Assembly (NCBI GenBank): GCA_038043465.1
Contig: JBBTBX010000021.1
Span: forward strand, 12,301-76,300
Direction: 5' to 3'
Length of the DNA: 64,000 bases
DNA from: SXRF01 sp038043465
Lineage (GTDB): Bacteria; Pseudomonadota; Alphaproteobacteria; Rickettsiales; SXRF01
The notes beneath the pieces were generated by a model. It did not search any database, was not told the origin of the DNA, and worked only from the letters and a program-made list of their open reading frames with translations. Both the position numbers and the translations under genes were made by a program. Of this stretch, positions 1-9,454 are shown piece by piece. Each line of letters starts with the position of its first letter. The first letter of the stretch is position 1.

Positions 1-1906
1 CATAGTATTTCTGCCATTACTTGCCTCTATTATAGTCGGTCTTTTTGTACGTAGCATTAATCCTAAGTTAGCTCACCAACTAACCTGTGGGGCTATGATA
101 TTTTCTGCCATTCTTTCTGGTATAGTTTTCTCTGGCTTTGCCTTTGGTGATAGTGTGGTTAGCAAGGCAAATATTTTGCCGTGGATTATTTCGGGCGACT
201 TTGTTGCTAATTGGACGCTCAGGGTAGATGCGCTTACGGCGGTGATGCTGGTGGTAGTGACTTGGGTTTCAGCGGTCGTACATGTTTATTCGGTTGGCTA
301 TATGAGCCATGATGAACACCAGCCACGCTTTATGGCATATCTGTCACTCTTTACCTTCTTCATGTTGATGCTGGTTACTTCTGATAATCTGGTGCAACTT
401 TTCCTCGGCTGGGAAGGGGTAGGGCTTTGCTCTTATTTGCTGATTGGCTTCTGGTTCAAAAAACAGTCAGCCTGCAATGCGGCAATGAAAGCTTTCATAG
501 TTAACCGTGTTGGCGATTTTGGTTTCGCGCTCGGAATTTTTGCCACTTATGTATTATTTGGCAGTGTTCAGTTTGATACAATTTTTTCTGCTGTTGCTAA
601 TTATTCTGATGCGAAATTCTCTTTCCTCGGCAGCGAGTATCATGCCCTGACCTTGATCTGCATCCTGCTATTTATCGGAGCTATGGGTAAATCGGCGCAG
701 CTTGGGTTGCATACTTGGCTTCCTGATGCTATGGAAGGCCCAACTCCGGTGTCCGCGCTAATCCACGCTGCAACCATGGTGACCGCCGGTGTGTTTATGG
801 TGGTGCGTTGTTCGCCTTTATTCGAGCAATCTCCGGACGCGCTGATGGTGGTTACGGTTGTTGGTGCATGCACAGCATTTTTTGCTGCTACAGTCGGTTT
901 GGTGCAGAATGATATTAAGCGGGTGATTGCTTATTCCACCTGTTCGCAGCTTGGCTATATGTTTTTTGCCTGCGGTGTTGGCGCGTATTCCGCCGCCATG
1001 TTCCATTTGATGACCCATGCTTTTTTTAAAGCCCTGTTGTTCCTTGGTGCTGGTTCGGTTATTCACGGTCTTTCCGGTGAGCAGGACATGCGCAATATGG
1101 GCGGGGTATGGAAAAAAATGCCAATAACTTATGCTTATATGTGGATTGGCTCGCTTGCCCTTGCTGGTGTTCCGGTCTTTGCCGGATATTATTCCAAGGA
1201 TATGATTTTAGAAGCAGCATATGCGCATGGCGGTGTTGGAAGTTTTGCATTCTGGATGGGAATTGCAGCAGCTTTCATGACCGCGTTTTATTCATGGCGG
1301 TTATTATTCATGACTTTCCACGGTAAATCGCGTGCTTCCAAAGAAGTGCAGGCGCATGTACATGAATCACCGCCGATTATGCTGAAACCATTATTCTTGT
1401 TGGCTTTTGGCGCGGTATTTTCTGGTTGGTTAGGCTACCATGTGTTTGGGATGGTTTCAGAGGAAGGGCATTTCTGGCAAGCGACAATCGCTTCGCATGA
1501 GGCTATTGAACATGCACATCACGCACCTGCCTGGGTAGCAACATTACCTCTGCTGATGGCATTGAGTGGTATTGGTCTGGCATGGTTCCTCTATATTGCA
1601 TCTCCGGCAATTCCAGCAAGGATTGCCAAGAAATTTCCATATCTATATAAATTCCTGCTTAACAAATGGTATTTCGACGAGCTTTATGATTTGCTGTTTG
1701 TGAATCCTGCCAAGCGTCTTGGTCAGTATCTGTGGAAATTCTGGGATGAAAAAATTATTGACGGGCTTGGGCCAAATGGTGCGGCACTAATTACTCATCT
1801 GATGGTTGGGCGCACCTCGCGACTGCAGACAGGTTATCTCTACCATTATGCTTTTGCTATGCTCCTTGGGTTTTTAATAATTACTAGCTGGGTGGTGTTC
1901 AGATAA
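1..1906 (+). CDS. nuoL: NADH-quinone oxidoreductase subunit L (5' end cut by window)
   Basis: Membrane subunit of respiratory complex I; an antiporter-like proton channel that couples NADH:quinone electron transfer to proton pumping. The reading frame is already open at base 2 and continues through the ATG at 95, so the true start lies to the left of the window and 95 is an internal Met. The protein is a chain of hydrophobic helices with the family hallmark stretches LFLGWEGVGLCSYLL, KSAQLGLHTWLPDAMEGPTP and HAFFKALLFLGAGSVIH, which contain the conserved Glu, Lys and His of the proton path. The stop codon overlaps the ATG of nuoM (TAATG), so the two are translationally coupled. Confidence 0.97.
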   Translation, partial: IVFLPLLASIIVGLFVRSINPKLAHQLTCGAMIFSAILSGIVFSGFAFGDSVVSKANILPWIISGDFVANWTLRVDALTAVMLVVVTWVSAVVHVYSVGYMSHDEHQPRFMAYLSLFTFFMLMLVTSDNLVQLFLGWEGVGLCSYLLIGFWFKKQSACNAAMKAFIVNRVGDFGFALGIFATYVLFGSVQFDTIFSAVANYSDAKFSFLGSEYHALTLICILLFIGAMGKSAQLGLHTWLPDAMEGPTPVSALIHAATMVTAGVFMVVRCSPLFEQSPDALMVVTVVGACTAFFAATVGLVQNDIKRVIAYSTCSQLGYMFFACGVGAYSAAMFHLMTHAFFKALLFLGAGSVIHGLSGEQDMRNMGGVWKKMPITYAYMWIGSLALAGVPVFAGYYSKDMILEAAYAHGGVGSFAFWMGIAAAFMTAFYSWRLLFMTFHGKSRASKEVQAHVHESPPIMLKPLFLLAFGAVFSGWLGYHVFGMVSEEGHFWQATIASHEAIEHAHHAPAWVATLPLLMALSGIGLAWFLYIASPAIPARIAKKFPYLYKFLLNKWYFDELYDLLFVNPAKRLGQYLWKFWDEKIIDGLGPNGAALITHLMVGRTSRLQTGYLYHYAFAMLLGFLIITSWVVFR

Positions 1907-3384
1907 TGTTAAGCGCACTCATATTATTGCCACTTCTTGGCGCATTCATGATTATGCTGTTTACCAGAAGTGGTGAGCAAGGCGCGAATGAAGCGCGTTA
2001 TATTGCGCTGTTTACCACTCTTATTACCTTTTTTGTATCATTGCTGCTGTGGACAGGTTTTGATTCCAGCTCTGCAGAATTCCAATTCGTGGAAAAAGCG
2101 GTATGGTTTAAAGATCTGGGGATTAACTACCATCTCGGCATAGACGGAATTTCCCTGTTTATGGTGCTGCTCACCACTTTCCTGATGCCTATCTGCATAT
2201 TATGTAGCTGGGAGTCCATTACTAAAAGGGTTCGCGCTTTCATGGTGAATTTCCTTCTGTTGGAAGCCTTTGTAATCGGCGTATTCAGTGTGCTTGATGT
2301 AGTCATGTTCTACATTTTCTTCGAAGGCATGCTGATCCCGATGTATCTGATTATCGGTATTTGGGGTGGAAACCGGCGGATATATGCTTCCTATAAATTT
2401 TTCCTGTATACACTGGCCGGATCGGTGTTGTTTCTGGTAGCAATTGTTTATTTATACCTGACCTTCGGCACTACCAGCATCCCTGAGTTGATTGCAGCCG
2501 GACATACATTGCCACTTTCCGTCCAGCAATATCTGTGGATTGCGATGTTTGCTTCGTTTGCGGTAAAAGTTCCTATGTGGCCGGTACATACCTGGCTGCC
2601 GGACGCACACGTGCAAGCACCAACCGCTGGTTCGGTGATTCTGGCGGGTATTCTCCTCAAAATGGGCGCGTATGGTTTCCTGCGTTTTTCCCTGCCTATG
2701 CTGCCTGATGCTTCTCACTATTACGCGCCATTTATATTTACCCTAAGCATTGTTGCAGTGGTTTATACTTCATTGGTGGCGATGATGCAGCACGATATGA
2801 AAAAACTCATAGCCTATTCTTCCGTTGCTCATATGGGTTTTGTGACGATTGGTATTTTTACTTTCAATTTACAGGGTATAGAAGGTGCTATTATCCAGAT
2901 GATAAGCCATGGTCTGGTTTCTGGCGCATTGTTCCTTTGTGTTGGCGTGGTTTATGACCGAATGCATACTCGTGAGATTAAGGAATATGGTGGCGTGGCA
3001 ACAATCATGCCGAAATACGCGCTGATATTCATGTTCTTCACCATGGCTTCGGTCGGGCTTCCTACCACTTCCGGTTTCGTTGGCGAATTTTTGATTCTGC
3101 TTGGTGCGTTTAAGGCAAGTACCTATGTTGCATTTGGTGCGACGACTGGCGTGGTGCTGGGGGCGGCTTATGCTTTGTGGTTATATAAACGGGTGGTGTT
3201 TGGTGAAGTAACCAATGAGGAAGTGAAAACCATGCCGGATATTTCTGCCCGTGAAATTCTGATATTTGCTCCTATTATATTCTGTGTGTTGTGGATTGGG
3301 CTATATCCAAAGCCATATCTTCATGCGATGGAGGCTTCGGTACAAAAGTTGATAAAACAAACAAATGTAGTGGGAAAAAATTAA
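1906..3384 (+). CDS. nuoM: NADH-quinone oxidoreductase subunit M
   Basis: Second antiporter-like membrane subunit of complex I, 492 residues, normal for NuoM. Multiple transmembrane helices are evident. Diagnostic stretches include FFEGMLIPMYLIIGIWGG near residue 140 (Glu of the proton channel), KVPMWPVHTWLPDAHVQAPT near 220 and the HDMKKLIAYSSVAHMGF segment near 295. The start overlaps the nuoL stop by one base. It is followed after 53 bases by nuoN, with a short palindromic repeat in the gap. It acts in the inner membrane with NuoL and NuoN. Confidence 0.97.
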   Translation: MLSALILLPLLGAFMIMLFTRSGEQGANEARYIALFTTLITFFVSLLLWTGFDSSSAEFQFVEKAVWFKDLGINYHLGIDGISLFMVLLTTFLMPICILCSWESITKRVRAFMVNFLLLEAFVIGVFSVLDVVMFYIFFEGMLIPMYLIIGIWGGNRRIYASYKFFLYTLAGSVLFLVAIVYLYLTFGTTSIPELIAAGHTLPLSVQQYLWIAMFASFAVKVPMWPVHTWLPDAHVQAPTAGSVILAGILLKMGAYGFLRFSLPMLPDASHYYAPFIFTLSIVAVVYTSLVAMMQHDMKKLIAYSSVAHMGFVTIGIFTFNLQGIEGAIIQMISHGLVSGALFLCVGVVYDRMHTREIKEYGGVATIMPKYALIFMFFTMASVGLPTTSGFVGEFLILLGAFKASTYVAFGATTGVVLGAAYALWLYKRVVFGEVTNEEVKTMPDISAREILIFAPIIFCVLWIGLYPKPYLHAMEASVQKLIKQTNVVGKN

Positions 3385-3385
3385 T

Positions 3386-3415
3386 TTGTCATAGCGGCCT
3401 GCGCTGGCATGACAA
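3386..3415. repeat. short dispersed palindromic repeat between nuoM and nuoN
   Basis: TTGTCAT at 3386-3392 is mirrored by ATGACAA at 3409-3415, flanking a GC-rich core that ends in GCTGGC. The CTGGCATGACAA half recurs at about 8688 and a related TGTCAT/ATGACA element lies at 20005-20074. These look like members of an intergenic REP-like repeat family; the copy sits inside the nuo operon where it could form an mRNA hairpin. Confidence 0.6.
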
Positions 3416-3437
3416 GGATAGGTTAAGGAAAAACTGA

Positions 3438-4892
3438 ATGCTGCAGATGCTTATAGATGCTGGTATTAAAGCGATAAAGCCGGAGATTTTTCTTCTGCTT
3501 TCCACAGTGTTTTTGCTCTTGTTCGGGCTGTATCGCGGGCAGAGAGTGCGCACTGGTTTTATTATTTTATCGCTCCTGATTATGTTGATTACCGGTTGGT
3601 TGGTGGTTTGCCCGCATGATCTAAGTGGCGGAGTATTCCTGGACGGAATGTTTGCCAGCAATGATTTCACAGTATTTGCCAAAATCCTGATTTTAGTATC
3701 CGGTGTTCTGGTGCTTATGCTTTCTTCCGATTTTCTACGGGAAGATGGCGGTAGACCGTTTGAATTTATAATACTGATGCTGTTCGCACTGCTTGGTATG
3801 ATGCTCATGGTTTCCGCTGCCGATCTGCTTGCACTGTATATGGCTCTGGAGATGAGCAGTCTTGCCCTTTATGTCCTTGCGTCATTTAACCGTGATCACG
3901 CAAAATCCAGTGAAGCCGGTCTTAAATATTTTGTTCTGGGTGCGCTTGCTTCGGGCATGATGCTGTTTGGCATGTCTTTGGTTTATGGGTTTGCCGGAAG
4001 CACTAGCTTTGAAGCTCTGACTACACTTTTTGACGATCAATATACGCTCTCGAAAGGAGTGGTGTTGGGACTCATTCTAATTATAGTCGGTTTTTGCTTC
4101 AAGCTTTCTGCCGTTCCTTTCCACATGTGGACACCGGATGTTTATGAAGGTGCGCCAACTCCTGTCACTGCTTTTTTTGCTACAGCTCCGAAAATTGCGG
4201 CAATGGCTTTGTTTACCCGTTTTCTATTAGAGCCATTTGCTAACGCTGAGGGGCAGTGGCAGCAGATTGTTATTTTTGTTTCGCTGGTTTCAATGCTAGT
4301 CGGTGCTTTTGGGGCAATTGCCCAGAGCAATATCAAGCGTCTGCTTGCTTATAGCTCGATTGGGCATGTCGGTTTTATGCTTATGGCACTGGCTGCAAAT
4401 AATAATAGTGGGGTGCAGGCGATACTCATATATCTAAGCGTATATATTTTTATGAGTACTGGCTTGTTTGGCTGTGTGCTGCTGATGAAGCGCGGTGGTA
4501 AAGCTCTGGAAAACATCAAAGACCTTGGCGGCCTGTCGCAGAATAATCCGCTTATGGCAATAGTGATTACCATCTGCATATTCTCAATGGCAGGGATTCC
4601 GCCTATGGCTGGTTTCTTCGGCAAAATGTATGTGGTGCTGGCAGCGATTGATGGTGGGCTTGCTTGGCTCGCGGTGGTTGGGGTGTTAACCAGCGTTATA
4701 AGCTGCTATTATTACCTGAAAATTGTTAAAACCATGTATTTTGACGAGCCGGAAGCAAAATTTGACTCTTCTTCCTCACTTCTGGTTAATGGTGCTATTG
4801 CTATTTCCGTTGCAGTGACTATGCTGTTCTTCCTCGTACCTACGCAACTTGTAATCTTGGCAAAGAACGCTGCCACAGTTCTGATAAAATGA
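3438..4892 (+). CDS. nuoN: NADH-quinone oxidoreductase subunit N
   Basis: Third antiporter-like subunit of complex I, 484 residues, the usual length. It is a polytopic membrane protein. MALEMSSLALYVLASF near residue 135 carries the channel Glu, KLSAVPFHMWTPDVYEGAPTP near 220 carries the conserved Lys, and the NIKRLLAYSSIGHVGF segment follows near 297. An AAGGA ribosome binding site lies about eight bases before the ATG. The stop TGA overlaps the ATG of birA (ATGA), so nuoN and the biotin ligase gene are co-translated, a common alphaproteobacterial arrangement. Confidence 0.97.
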   Translation: MLQMLIDAGIKAIKPEIFLLLSTVFLLLFGLYRGQRVRTGFIILSLLIMLITGWLVVCPHDLSGGVFLDGMFASNDFTVFAKILILVSGVLVLMLSSDFLREDGGRPFEFIILMLFALLGMMLMVSAADLLALYMALEMSSLALYVLASFNRDHAKSSEAGLKYFVLGALASGMMLFGMSLVYGFAGSTSFEALTTLFDDQYTLSKGVVLGLILIIVGFCFKLSAVPFHMWTPDVYEGAPTPVTAFFATAPKIAAMALFTRFLLEPFANAEGQWQQIVIFVSLVSMLVGAFGAIAQSNIKRLLAYSSIGHVGFMLMALAANNNSGVQAILIYLSVYIFMSTGLFGCVLLMKRGGKALENIKDLGGLSQNNPLMAIVITICIFSMAGIPPMAGFFGKMYVVLAAIDGGLAWLAVVGVLTSVISCYYYLKIVKTMYFDEPEAKFDSSSSLLVNGAIAISVAVTMLFFLVPTQLVILAKNAATVLIK

Positions 4893-5677
4893 CCATGACC
4901 ATGAACGCACAAAAGAAAAAAATCGTTCCTAATCTGCTTAATGATTACCATTTGCTGTCTTTTGATTCCCTTGATTCAACCAATGAAGAAGCCAAGCGTC
5001 TGGCAAAAGCCGGCGGAAGCCACGGTGCGGTTATCTGGGCAAGAAAGCAGAGTGAAGGTAAGGGAAGGTTGGGGCGTAACTGGCTCTCGGCGGAAGGGAA
5101 CCTGTTTGTTTCAGTGCTTTTACAACCGCAAAAATCGCTTGCGGAATTATCCCAGCTTTCATTCGTGGCAGCAGTGGCAGCACTGGAAGCAGTCGCGCCA
5201 CTTCTTGAAGATAAATCTTCCCTGAAAACCAAATGGCCGAATGATATATTGCTTTCTGATCGTAAGCTGGGCGGGATTCTGCTCGAATCATTCCGCACCG
5301 AGGGAAATGATTATCCGTGGGTGATAGTTGGTCTTGGAATTAACATTGATAGCTACCCGCCACGCACGGAATTTCCTGCAACCTGCCTTAAGGAAGCCGG
5401 TGTTGAGCTGGTTTCCGCCAAAATAATTTTATCGCGTTTTATCCATCATTTTATTGAGTGTTATAATGAATGGAACAATAAAGGCTTTAACGGTATCCGT
5501 AAAGACTGGTTGGCAAATGCGTGGAATTTAAAACAAAAAATAACCGCACGTCTGGAAGGCATTGAGGTGCAGGGGATTTTTGATGGGATAGACACAAGTG
5601 GCAATCTCGTGCTTATTCTGGATAATGGTAAAAAACATATTATCCACGCTGGTGATGTTTATGCTTCTGGTAATTGA
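4889..5677 (+). CDS. birA: biotin--[acetyl-CoA-carboxylase] ligase
   Basis: Biotin protein ligase, about 262 residues, which activates biotin with ATP and attaches it to the carboxyl carrier protein of acetyl-CoA carboxylase. The biotinyl-AMP loop is visible as EGKGRLGRNW near residue 51, followed by TKWPNDILL and the conserved Lys region KLGGILLE. It lacks the N-terminal winged-helix DNA-binding domain of the E. coli repressor, so it is a monofunctional class I ligase. Three Met codons stand close together at 4889, 4895 and 4901; the first overlaps the nuoN stop. The 3' end overlaps coaX by 17 bases. Confidence 0.93.
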   Translation: MTMTMNAQKKKIVPNLLNDYHLLSFDSLDSTNEEAKRLAKAGGSHGAVIWARKQSEGKGRLGRNWLSAEGNLFVSVLLQPQKSLAELSQLSFVAAVAALEAVAPLLEDKSSLKTKWPNDILLSDRKLGGILLESFRTEGNDYPWVIVGLGINIDSYPPRTEFPATCLKEAGVELVSAKIILSRFIHHFIECYNEWNNKGFNGIRKDWLANAWNLKQKITARLEGIEVQGIFDGIDTSGNLVLILDNGKKHIIHAGDVYASGN

Positions 5678-6440
5678 TGTCGGCAACACCAATGTGGTGT
5701 TTGCGGTTTTTGACGCTGATAAAATTGCCGGGCAGTGGCGTATCTCTACCGATGCAAAGCGCACTTCCGATGAATATGGCGTATGGCTTACACAGGTTTT
5801 GGAACATTCACAAATTTCCCCTGGGTCTATAACCGGCGCGGTGGTATCATCGGTTGTACCGCAGACATTATTTGACCTGCGCCAGCTTACTAAACGTTAT
5901 TTCAACACCGAACTCATGGTTATTGGTGACCCACGGCTTAATTTGAAAACCGGGGTTAGGGTAAAGATTGATAACCCGGCGGAAGTTGGGGCTGACCGTC
6001 TGGTGAATTCTTTCGCTGCCTGGTCGCTCTATAAAAAACCGCTGATAGTTGTCGATTTTGGTACGGCTACTACTTTTGATGTTGTTAGTGCGCAGGGCGA
6101 TTATATTGGCGGGGTGATCGCACCGGGTATAAATCTATCGCTCGATGCTTTGCACCGCGCAGCTGCCAAACTTCCGAATATTGCTATTTCCCCGCCATAT
6201 AAGGTAATAGGTACTAATACAATAGGTGCGATGCAATCAGGAATTTACTATGGTTATGCGGGGCTGGTTGAAGGGATTGCTGCCCGCATTAAGGCGGAAT
6301 ATAAGGCTGAAATGCTGGTAATCGCTACCGGTGGTCTCGCGTCATTATATGCCAAAGCCTGCCCGGTAATTGAGCATGTCGATCCTGATCTTACGATACA
6401 CGGATTGAAACAATTATATGAGATGAATTCAAATAATTGA
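5661..6440 (+). CDS. coaX: type III pantothenate kinase
   Basis: CoaX phosphorylates pantothenate in the first step of coenzyme A synthesis. The start at 5661 is chosen because the protein then opens with MLLVIDVGNTN, the phosphate-binding motif that lies at the extreme N-terminus of the family; longer in-frame extensions reach back into birA and look artificial. It is 259 residues long, as expected. Other signatures are GADRLVNSFAAW near residue 110, DFGTATTFD (second nucleotide-binding motif) near 131, and GGVIAPGINLSLDAL. The birA-coaX-rnj order is conserved in many Alphaproteobacteria. Confidence 0.94.
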   Translation: MLLVIDVGNTNVVFAVFDADKIAGQWRISTDAKRTSDEYGVWLTQVLEHSQISPGSITGAVVSSVVPQTLFDLRQLTKRYFNTELMVIGDPRLNLKTGVRVKIDNPAEVGADRLVNSFAAWSLYKKPLIVVDFGTATTFDVVSAQGDYIGGVIAPGINLSLDALHRAAAKLPNIAISPPYKVIGTNTIGAMQSGIYYGYAGLVEGIAARIKAEYKAEMLVIATGGLASLYAKACPVIEHVDPDLTIHGLKQLYEMNSNN

Positions 6441-6564
6441 ATTTCAGGCTGTTATTCCGTCAAACCCCATTTTTTTGTAGGAAATAATTAGTTCTGGTGG
6501 TAAATGCTAACTTCTTGAAATTATTACTAACAGAAAATCAGAACAAATAACATCTTTACGTTAT

Positions 6565-8226
6565 ATGACTTTTAACTTCTCCAAACATAAAGACGAACTT
6601 TTATTCGTGCCACTCGGTGGCTCTAATGAAATTGGTATGAACCTGAACCTGTACACTATCAACGGTAAATGGTTGATGGTGGATTGTGGTATTGGTTTTG
6701 CCGGTGATTATTTGCCCGGCGTTGAAATAATAGTTCCCGATATTTCTTTCATCGCTGAACATAAGGAGAACCTCCTTGGTCTGGTAATTACCCACGCGCA
6801 TGAGGATCATCTTGGCGCAGTGCCGTATTTATGGCGTGATTTAGGCTGCCCGATTTATACCACGCCGTTTACCTCTGCTTTCCTTAAAAATAAAATCTCG
6901 GAAATGGGGCCGGGTAAAAAACCTGTGGTGCATGAAATCGCCTGTGGTGGTTCGGTGGATTTAGATCCTTTTAAAATAGAATTTATCGAGCTTACCCATT
7001 CTATTGCCGAAATGCAGGCAGTGGCGATTACCACTAAAAAAGGCGTGGTGCTGCACACAGGAGATTGGAAATTTGATGATGCACCGATGATAGGCAGCGT
7101 GTCGGATGTGGACGCTCTGAAACGCTATGGTGATGGCAATGTGCTTGCTATGGTCTGCGATTCCACCAATGTGTTTGAAGAAGGTTCTTCAGGTTCAGAA
7201 GGCGAAGTTCGTGAACATTTAGTTTCGCTCATTAAAACCTGCCCTAAAAGAGTGGTTGTTTCTACCTTCGCTTCCAATCTTGCCCGCGTAGCAACACTTA
7301 TCCACGCTGCGAACGAAGCCGGACGCATGGTGGCACTAGCCGGGCGTTCGCTGTATCGGGTGGTGGATGCCGCAAAGCAGGCAGGGTATATCGATGAGGA
7401 TATGGAATTTATAAGTGAGCGCGAGATAATGAATCTTCCACGCGAGGATGTGCTGCTTATATGTACTGGCTGTCAGGGCGAGCCACGCGCCGCCCTTTCT
7501 CGTATTTCACGCGGTGATCATCCGCATATCCGTTTGCAGCCAAATGACACGGTGATTTTTTCTTCGCGGAAAATCCCGGGTAACGAGGTGAAAATCAATG
7601 GTATCCAGAACCGTCTGGTTGAGAAAAAAATCGAGGTCATAACCGACCGTAATTATTACATCCATGTTTCTGGACATCCGGCGCGTGATGAACTTAAAGA
7701 AATGTATCGGCTGGTGCGCCCGCGTATCGCCGTTCCAACGCATGGCGAACCGCGCCATCTGCATGAACATGCCAAGCTCGCCCGTAGTTTTGGCGTAAAG
7801 GAAACGGTGGAAGCGCATAACGGCGCGGTGGTGTGGCTGGAAGAGGGCGAAGCCAGCATTATCGGCAAAGTTCATTCTGGTTATATTGCGATTGATGGCT
7901 CATCGCTTATTCCAACTGATGGTGAGGTGATTCGTATGCGCCGTAAACTTCGTGATGATGGCGCGGTGTTTGTGAGCCTTGCCCTTGATAAGGATGGTGA
8001 GCTTGCTAGTCCCGTGCAGATTGCTGCACCGGGGATTCTGGACGCTAAGGAAGACGCTGAGTTAATTGTGGAATATGCTGGTGAAGTTGCGGACGCGATA
8101 GAAAAGCTGAAGAAAAAATCAGGCGATGATGTGGTAAAAGAAACTGCGCGTCTGGTAATTCGCCGAACAATCAAGCGTGACCTTGATAAAAGACCAGTTA
8201 TCGAGGTGTTGCTGGCTAGGGTTTAG
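6565..8226 (+). CDS. rnj: ribonuclease J
   Basis: Metallo-beta-lactamase/beta-CASP ribonuclease of 553 residues with 5'-3' exo- and endonucleolytic activity in rRNA maturation and mRNA turnover. The zinc motif HAHEDHLGAVPYL is at about residue 75, HTGDWKFD at about 155 supplies further ligands, and the beta-CASP motifs follow in VVVSTFASNLARV and HVSGHPARDEL. The terminal HGEPRH segment matches RNase J. No strong Shine-Dalgarno sequence is seen before 6565. A 124-base AT-rich gap separates it from coaX, so it may have its own promoter. Confidence 0.95.
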   Translation: MTFNFSKHKDELLFVPLGGSNEIGMNLNLYTINGKWLMVDCGIGFAGDYLPGVEIIVPDISFIAEHKENLLGLVITHAHEDHLGAVPYLWRDLGCPIYTTPFTSAFLKNKISEMGPGKKPVVHEIACGGSVDLDPFKIEFIELTHSIAEMQAVAITTKKGVVLHTGDWKFDDAPMIGSVSDVDALKRYGDGNVLAMVCDSTNVFEEGSSGSEGEVREHLVSLIKTCPKRVVVSTFASNLARVATLIHAANEAGRMVALAGRSLYRVVDAAKQAGYIDEDMEFISEREIMNLPREDVLLICTGCQGEPRAALSRISRGDHPHIRLQPNDTVIFSSRKIPGNEVKINGIQNRLVEKKIEVITDRNYYIHVSGHPARDELKEMYRLVRPRIAVPTHGEPRHLHEHAKLARSFGVKETVEAHNGAVVWLEEGEASIIGKVHSGYIAIDGSSLIPTDGEVIRMRRKLRDDGAVFVSLALDKDGELASPVQIAAPGILDAKEDAELIVEYAGEVADAIEKLKKKSGDDVVKETARLVIRRTIKRDLDKRPVIEVLLARV

Positions 8227-8249
8227 TGTCATCCCGCACGGGGATTATT

Positions 8250-8537
8250 TTAATGCTTACTAGCCGTAGTATGATCCAGTGATGCCAGAATTTGTGCAGC
8301 ATTCACCATCATTTTTTCCTGATTAAAGGTTTCAGATATTAGGTGATCTACGCTCGCATCCTTGTAAACTAATGTGCTGATCAGCGGGTGCTGGCTACTG
8401 GCACTTATCATACCTTCGGTTTGGCTAATTATAGCCGGTGTTGCTTTGGGTGTTTCCGGTTTATTGGGGGAAGGCTCGACCAGGGCAAAAAGCTTTTTTA
8501 CAAGCATCTGTAATGTATGATATTTCTTGTTGTCCAT
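8250..8537 (-). CDS. hypothetical protein, 95 residues
   Basis: Not a family I recognise. It is an open frame on the minus strand in the gap between rnj and mce. The product is soluble and helical in appearance (MDNKKYHTLQMLVKKLFALVEP at the start), with a proline-rich stretch near residue 25 and no membrane segment. A GCAGG element about five bases before the ATG could serve as a weak ribosome binding site. Orientation against both neighbours means it would need its own promoter. It could be a real lineage-specific gene or chance open frame. Confidence 0.4.
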   Translation of the reverse strand: MDNKKYHTLQMLVKKLFALVEPSPNKPETPKATPAIISQTEGMISASSQHPLISTLVYKDASVDHLISETFNQEKMMVNAAQILASLDHTTASKH

Positions 8538-8659
8538 ATTACCTGCGCCCTGCTTTTATATTATTTGATTATTAAAGAAAATGACATTGCACTAGCCACG
8601 TAAGTAATAATAGCCTAAACTTCACTTTTAGAAAGTGAAACTTTTGTGACAATGCGACT

Positions 8660-8697
8660 TTGTCAGAAACTGGATGCCAGCGTAGGCTGGCATGACA
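8660..8697. repeat. dispersed palindromic repeat upstream of mce
   Basis: ATGCCAGC at 8674-8681 pairs with GCTGGCAT at 8686-8693 around a four-base loop, and outer TGTCA and TGACA bases extend the symmetry. The right half (CTGGCATGACAA) is the same as in the nuoM-nuoN element at 3386-3415. It lies about 20 bases before the mce ribosome binding site and may act as an mRNA hairpin. Confidence 0.6.
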
Positions 8698-8716
8698 ATG
8701 GAAAAAAAGGAGACTT

Positions 8717-9121
8717 ATGATTGGAAAACTGAACCATGTGGCAATCGCCGTGCCGGATTTAGCAGCGGCAACAGCCACTTACCGCGATATTCTGGGGGCG
8801 GATGTATCACCTCCGCAGGATGTTCCAGAACATGGTGTGACGGTGGTGTTTATTAACCTTCCTAATACCAAAATAGAGTTATTATACCCGCTGGGGGAAA
8901 ATTCGCCGATTGCTCCTTTTTTAGCTAAAAACCCTTCAGGGGGCATCCACCATGTTTGTTATGAGGTTTCCGATATTATCGCTGCCCGCGATAAACTGGT
9001 TGCCTCAGGCGCGCGGGTGCTAGGTGACGGCACTCCTAAAATCGGCGCGCATGGCAACCCGGTTTTATTCCTCCATCCGAAAGATTTCTACGGAACGTTG
9101 GTTGAGCTGGAACAGGTTTAA
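8717..9121 (+). CDS. mce: methylmalonyl-CoA epimerase
   Basis: VOC-fold metalloenzyme that interconverts the R and S epimers of methylmalonyl-CoA between propionyl-CoA carboxylase and methylmalonyl-CoA mutase. It is 134 residues, the normal size. Two beta-alpha-beta-beta-beta modules are visible: LNHVAIAVPDLAAATATYRD with the first metal His, and GGIHHVCYEVSDI near residue 75 with the second His. The terminal FYGTLVELEQ supplies the metal-binding Glu. AGGAG precedes the ATG at good spacing. The neighbouring DUF1467 gene follows 9 bases later, as is typical in Alphaproteobacteria. Confidence 0.93.
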   Translation: MIGKLNHVAIAVPDLAAATATYRDILGADVSPPQDVPEHGVTVVFINLPNTKIELLYPLGENSPIAPFLAKNPSGGIHHVCYEVSDIIAARDKLVASGARVLGDGTPKIGAHGNPVLFLHPKDFYGTLVELEQV

Positions 9122-9130
9122 CAAAGTCTT

Positions 9131-9361
9131 ATGACACCAGTTTTTGCTTTTTTCACTTTTTTAAATGCCTGGTGGATTATGTTGTTTGTCGCTATACCAT
9201 TTTCCACTGAATATGAGGAAATAACCGAGAAACAGGCAATTGAAGGCTACAGGGCAGCTCCCAAAGCCATTTACTGGAAAAGAGCAGCCATTATTGCAAC
9301 AATTATGGCAGCTCTGGTTACTATTATAATTTCGTTGGTTATTCGAGAATTCAGGAATTAA
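9131..9361 (+). CDS. DUF1467 family small membrane protein
   Basis: A 76-residue protein with two predicted transmembrane helices (residues about 4-24 and 50-70) joined by a charged cytoplasmic or periplasmic loop. It matches the DUF1467 pattern found directly downstream of mce and upstream of proS in Alphaproteobacteria, with the TP..AFFTFLNAWWIMLF opening. Its function is not known. It starts 9 bases after mce, so the two are probably co-transcribed. Confidence 0.85.
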   Translation: MTPVFAFFTFLNAWWIMLFVAIPFSTEYEEITEKQAIEGYRAAPKAIYWKRAAIIATIMAALVTIIISLVIREFRN

Positions 9362-9454
9362 AGAATTCGCTATTTCATAAAAACAATTTTACTTAATAAT
9401 CTAATCATTCTAATAATTTAGTCATCTAATCATCTTATAATCAAGTCATCCATC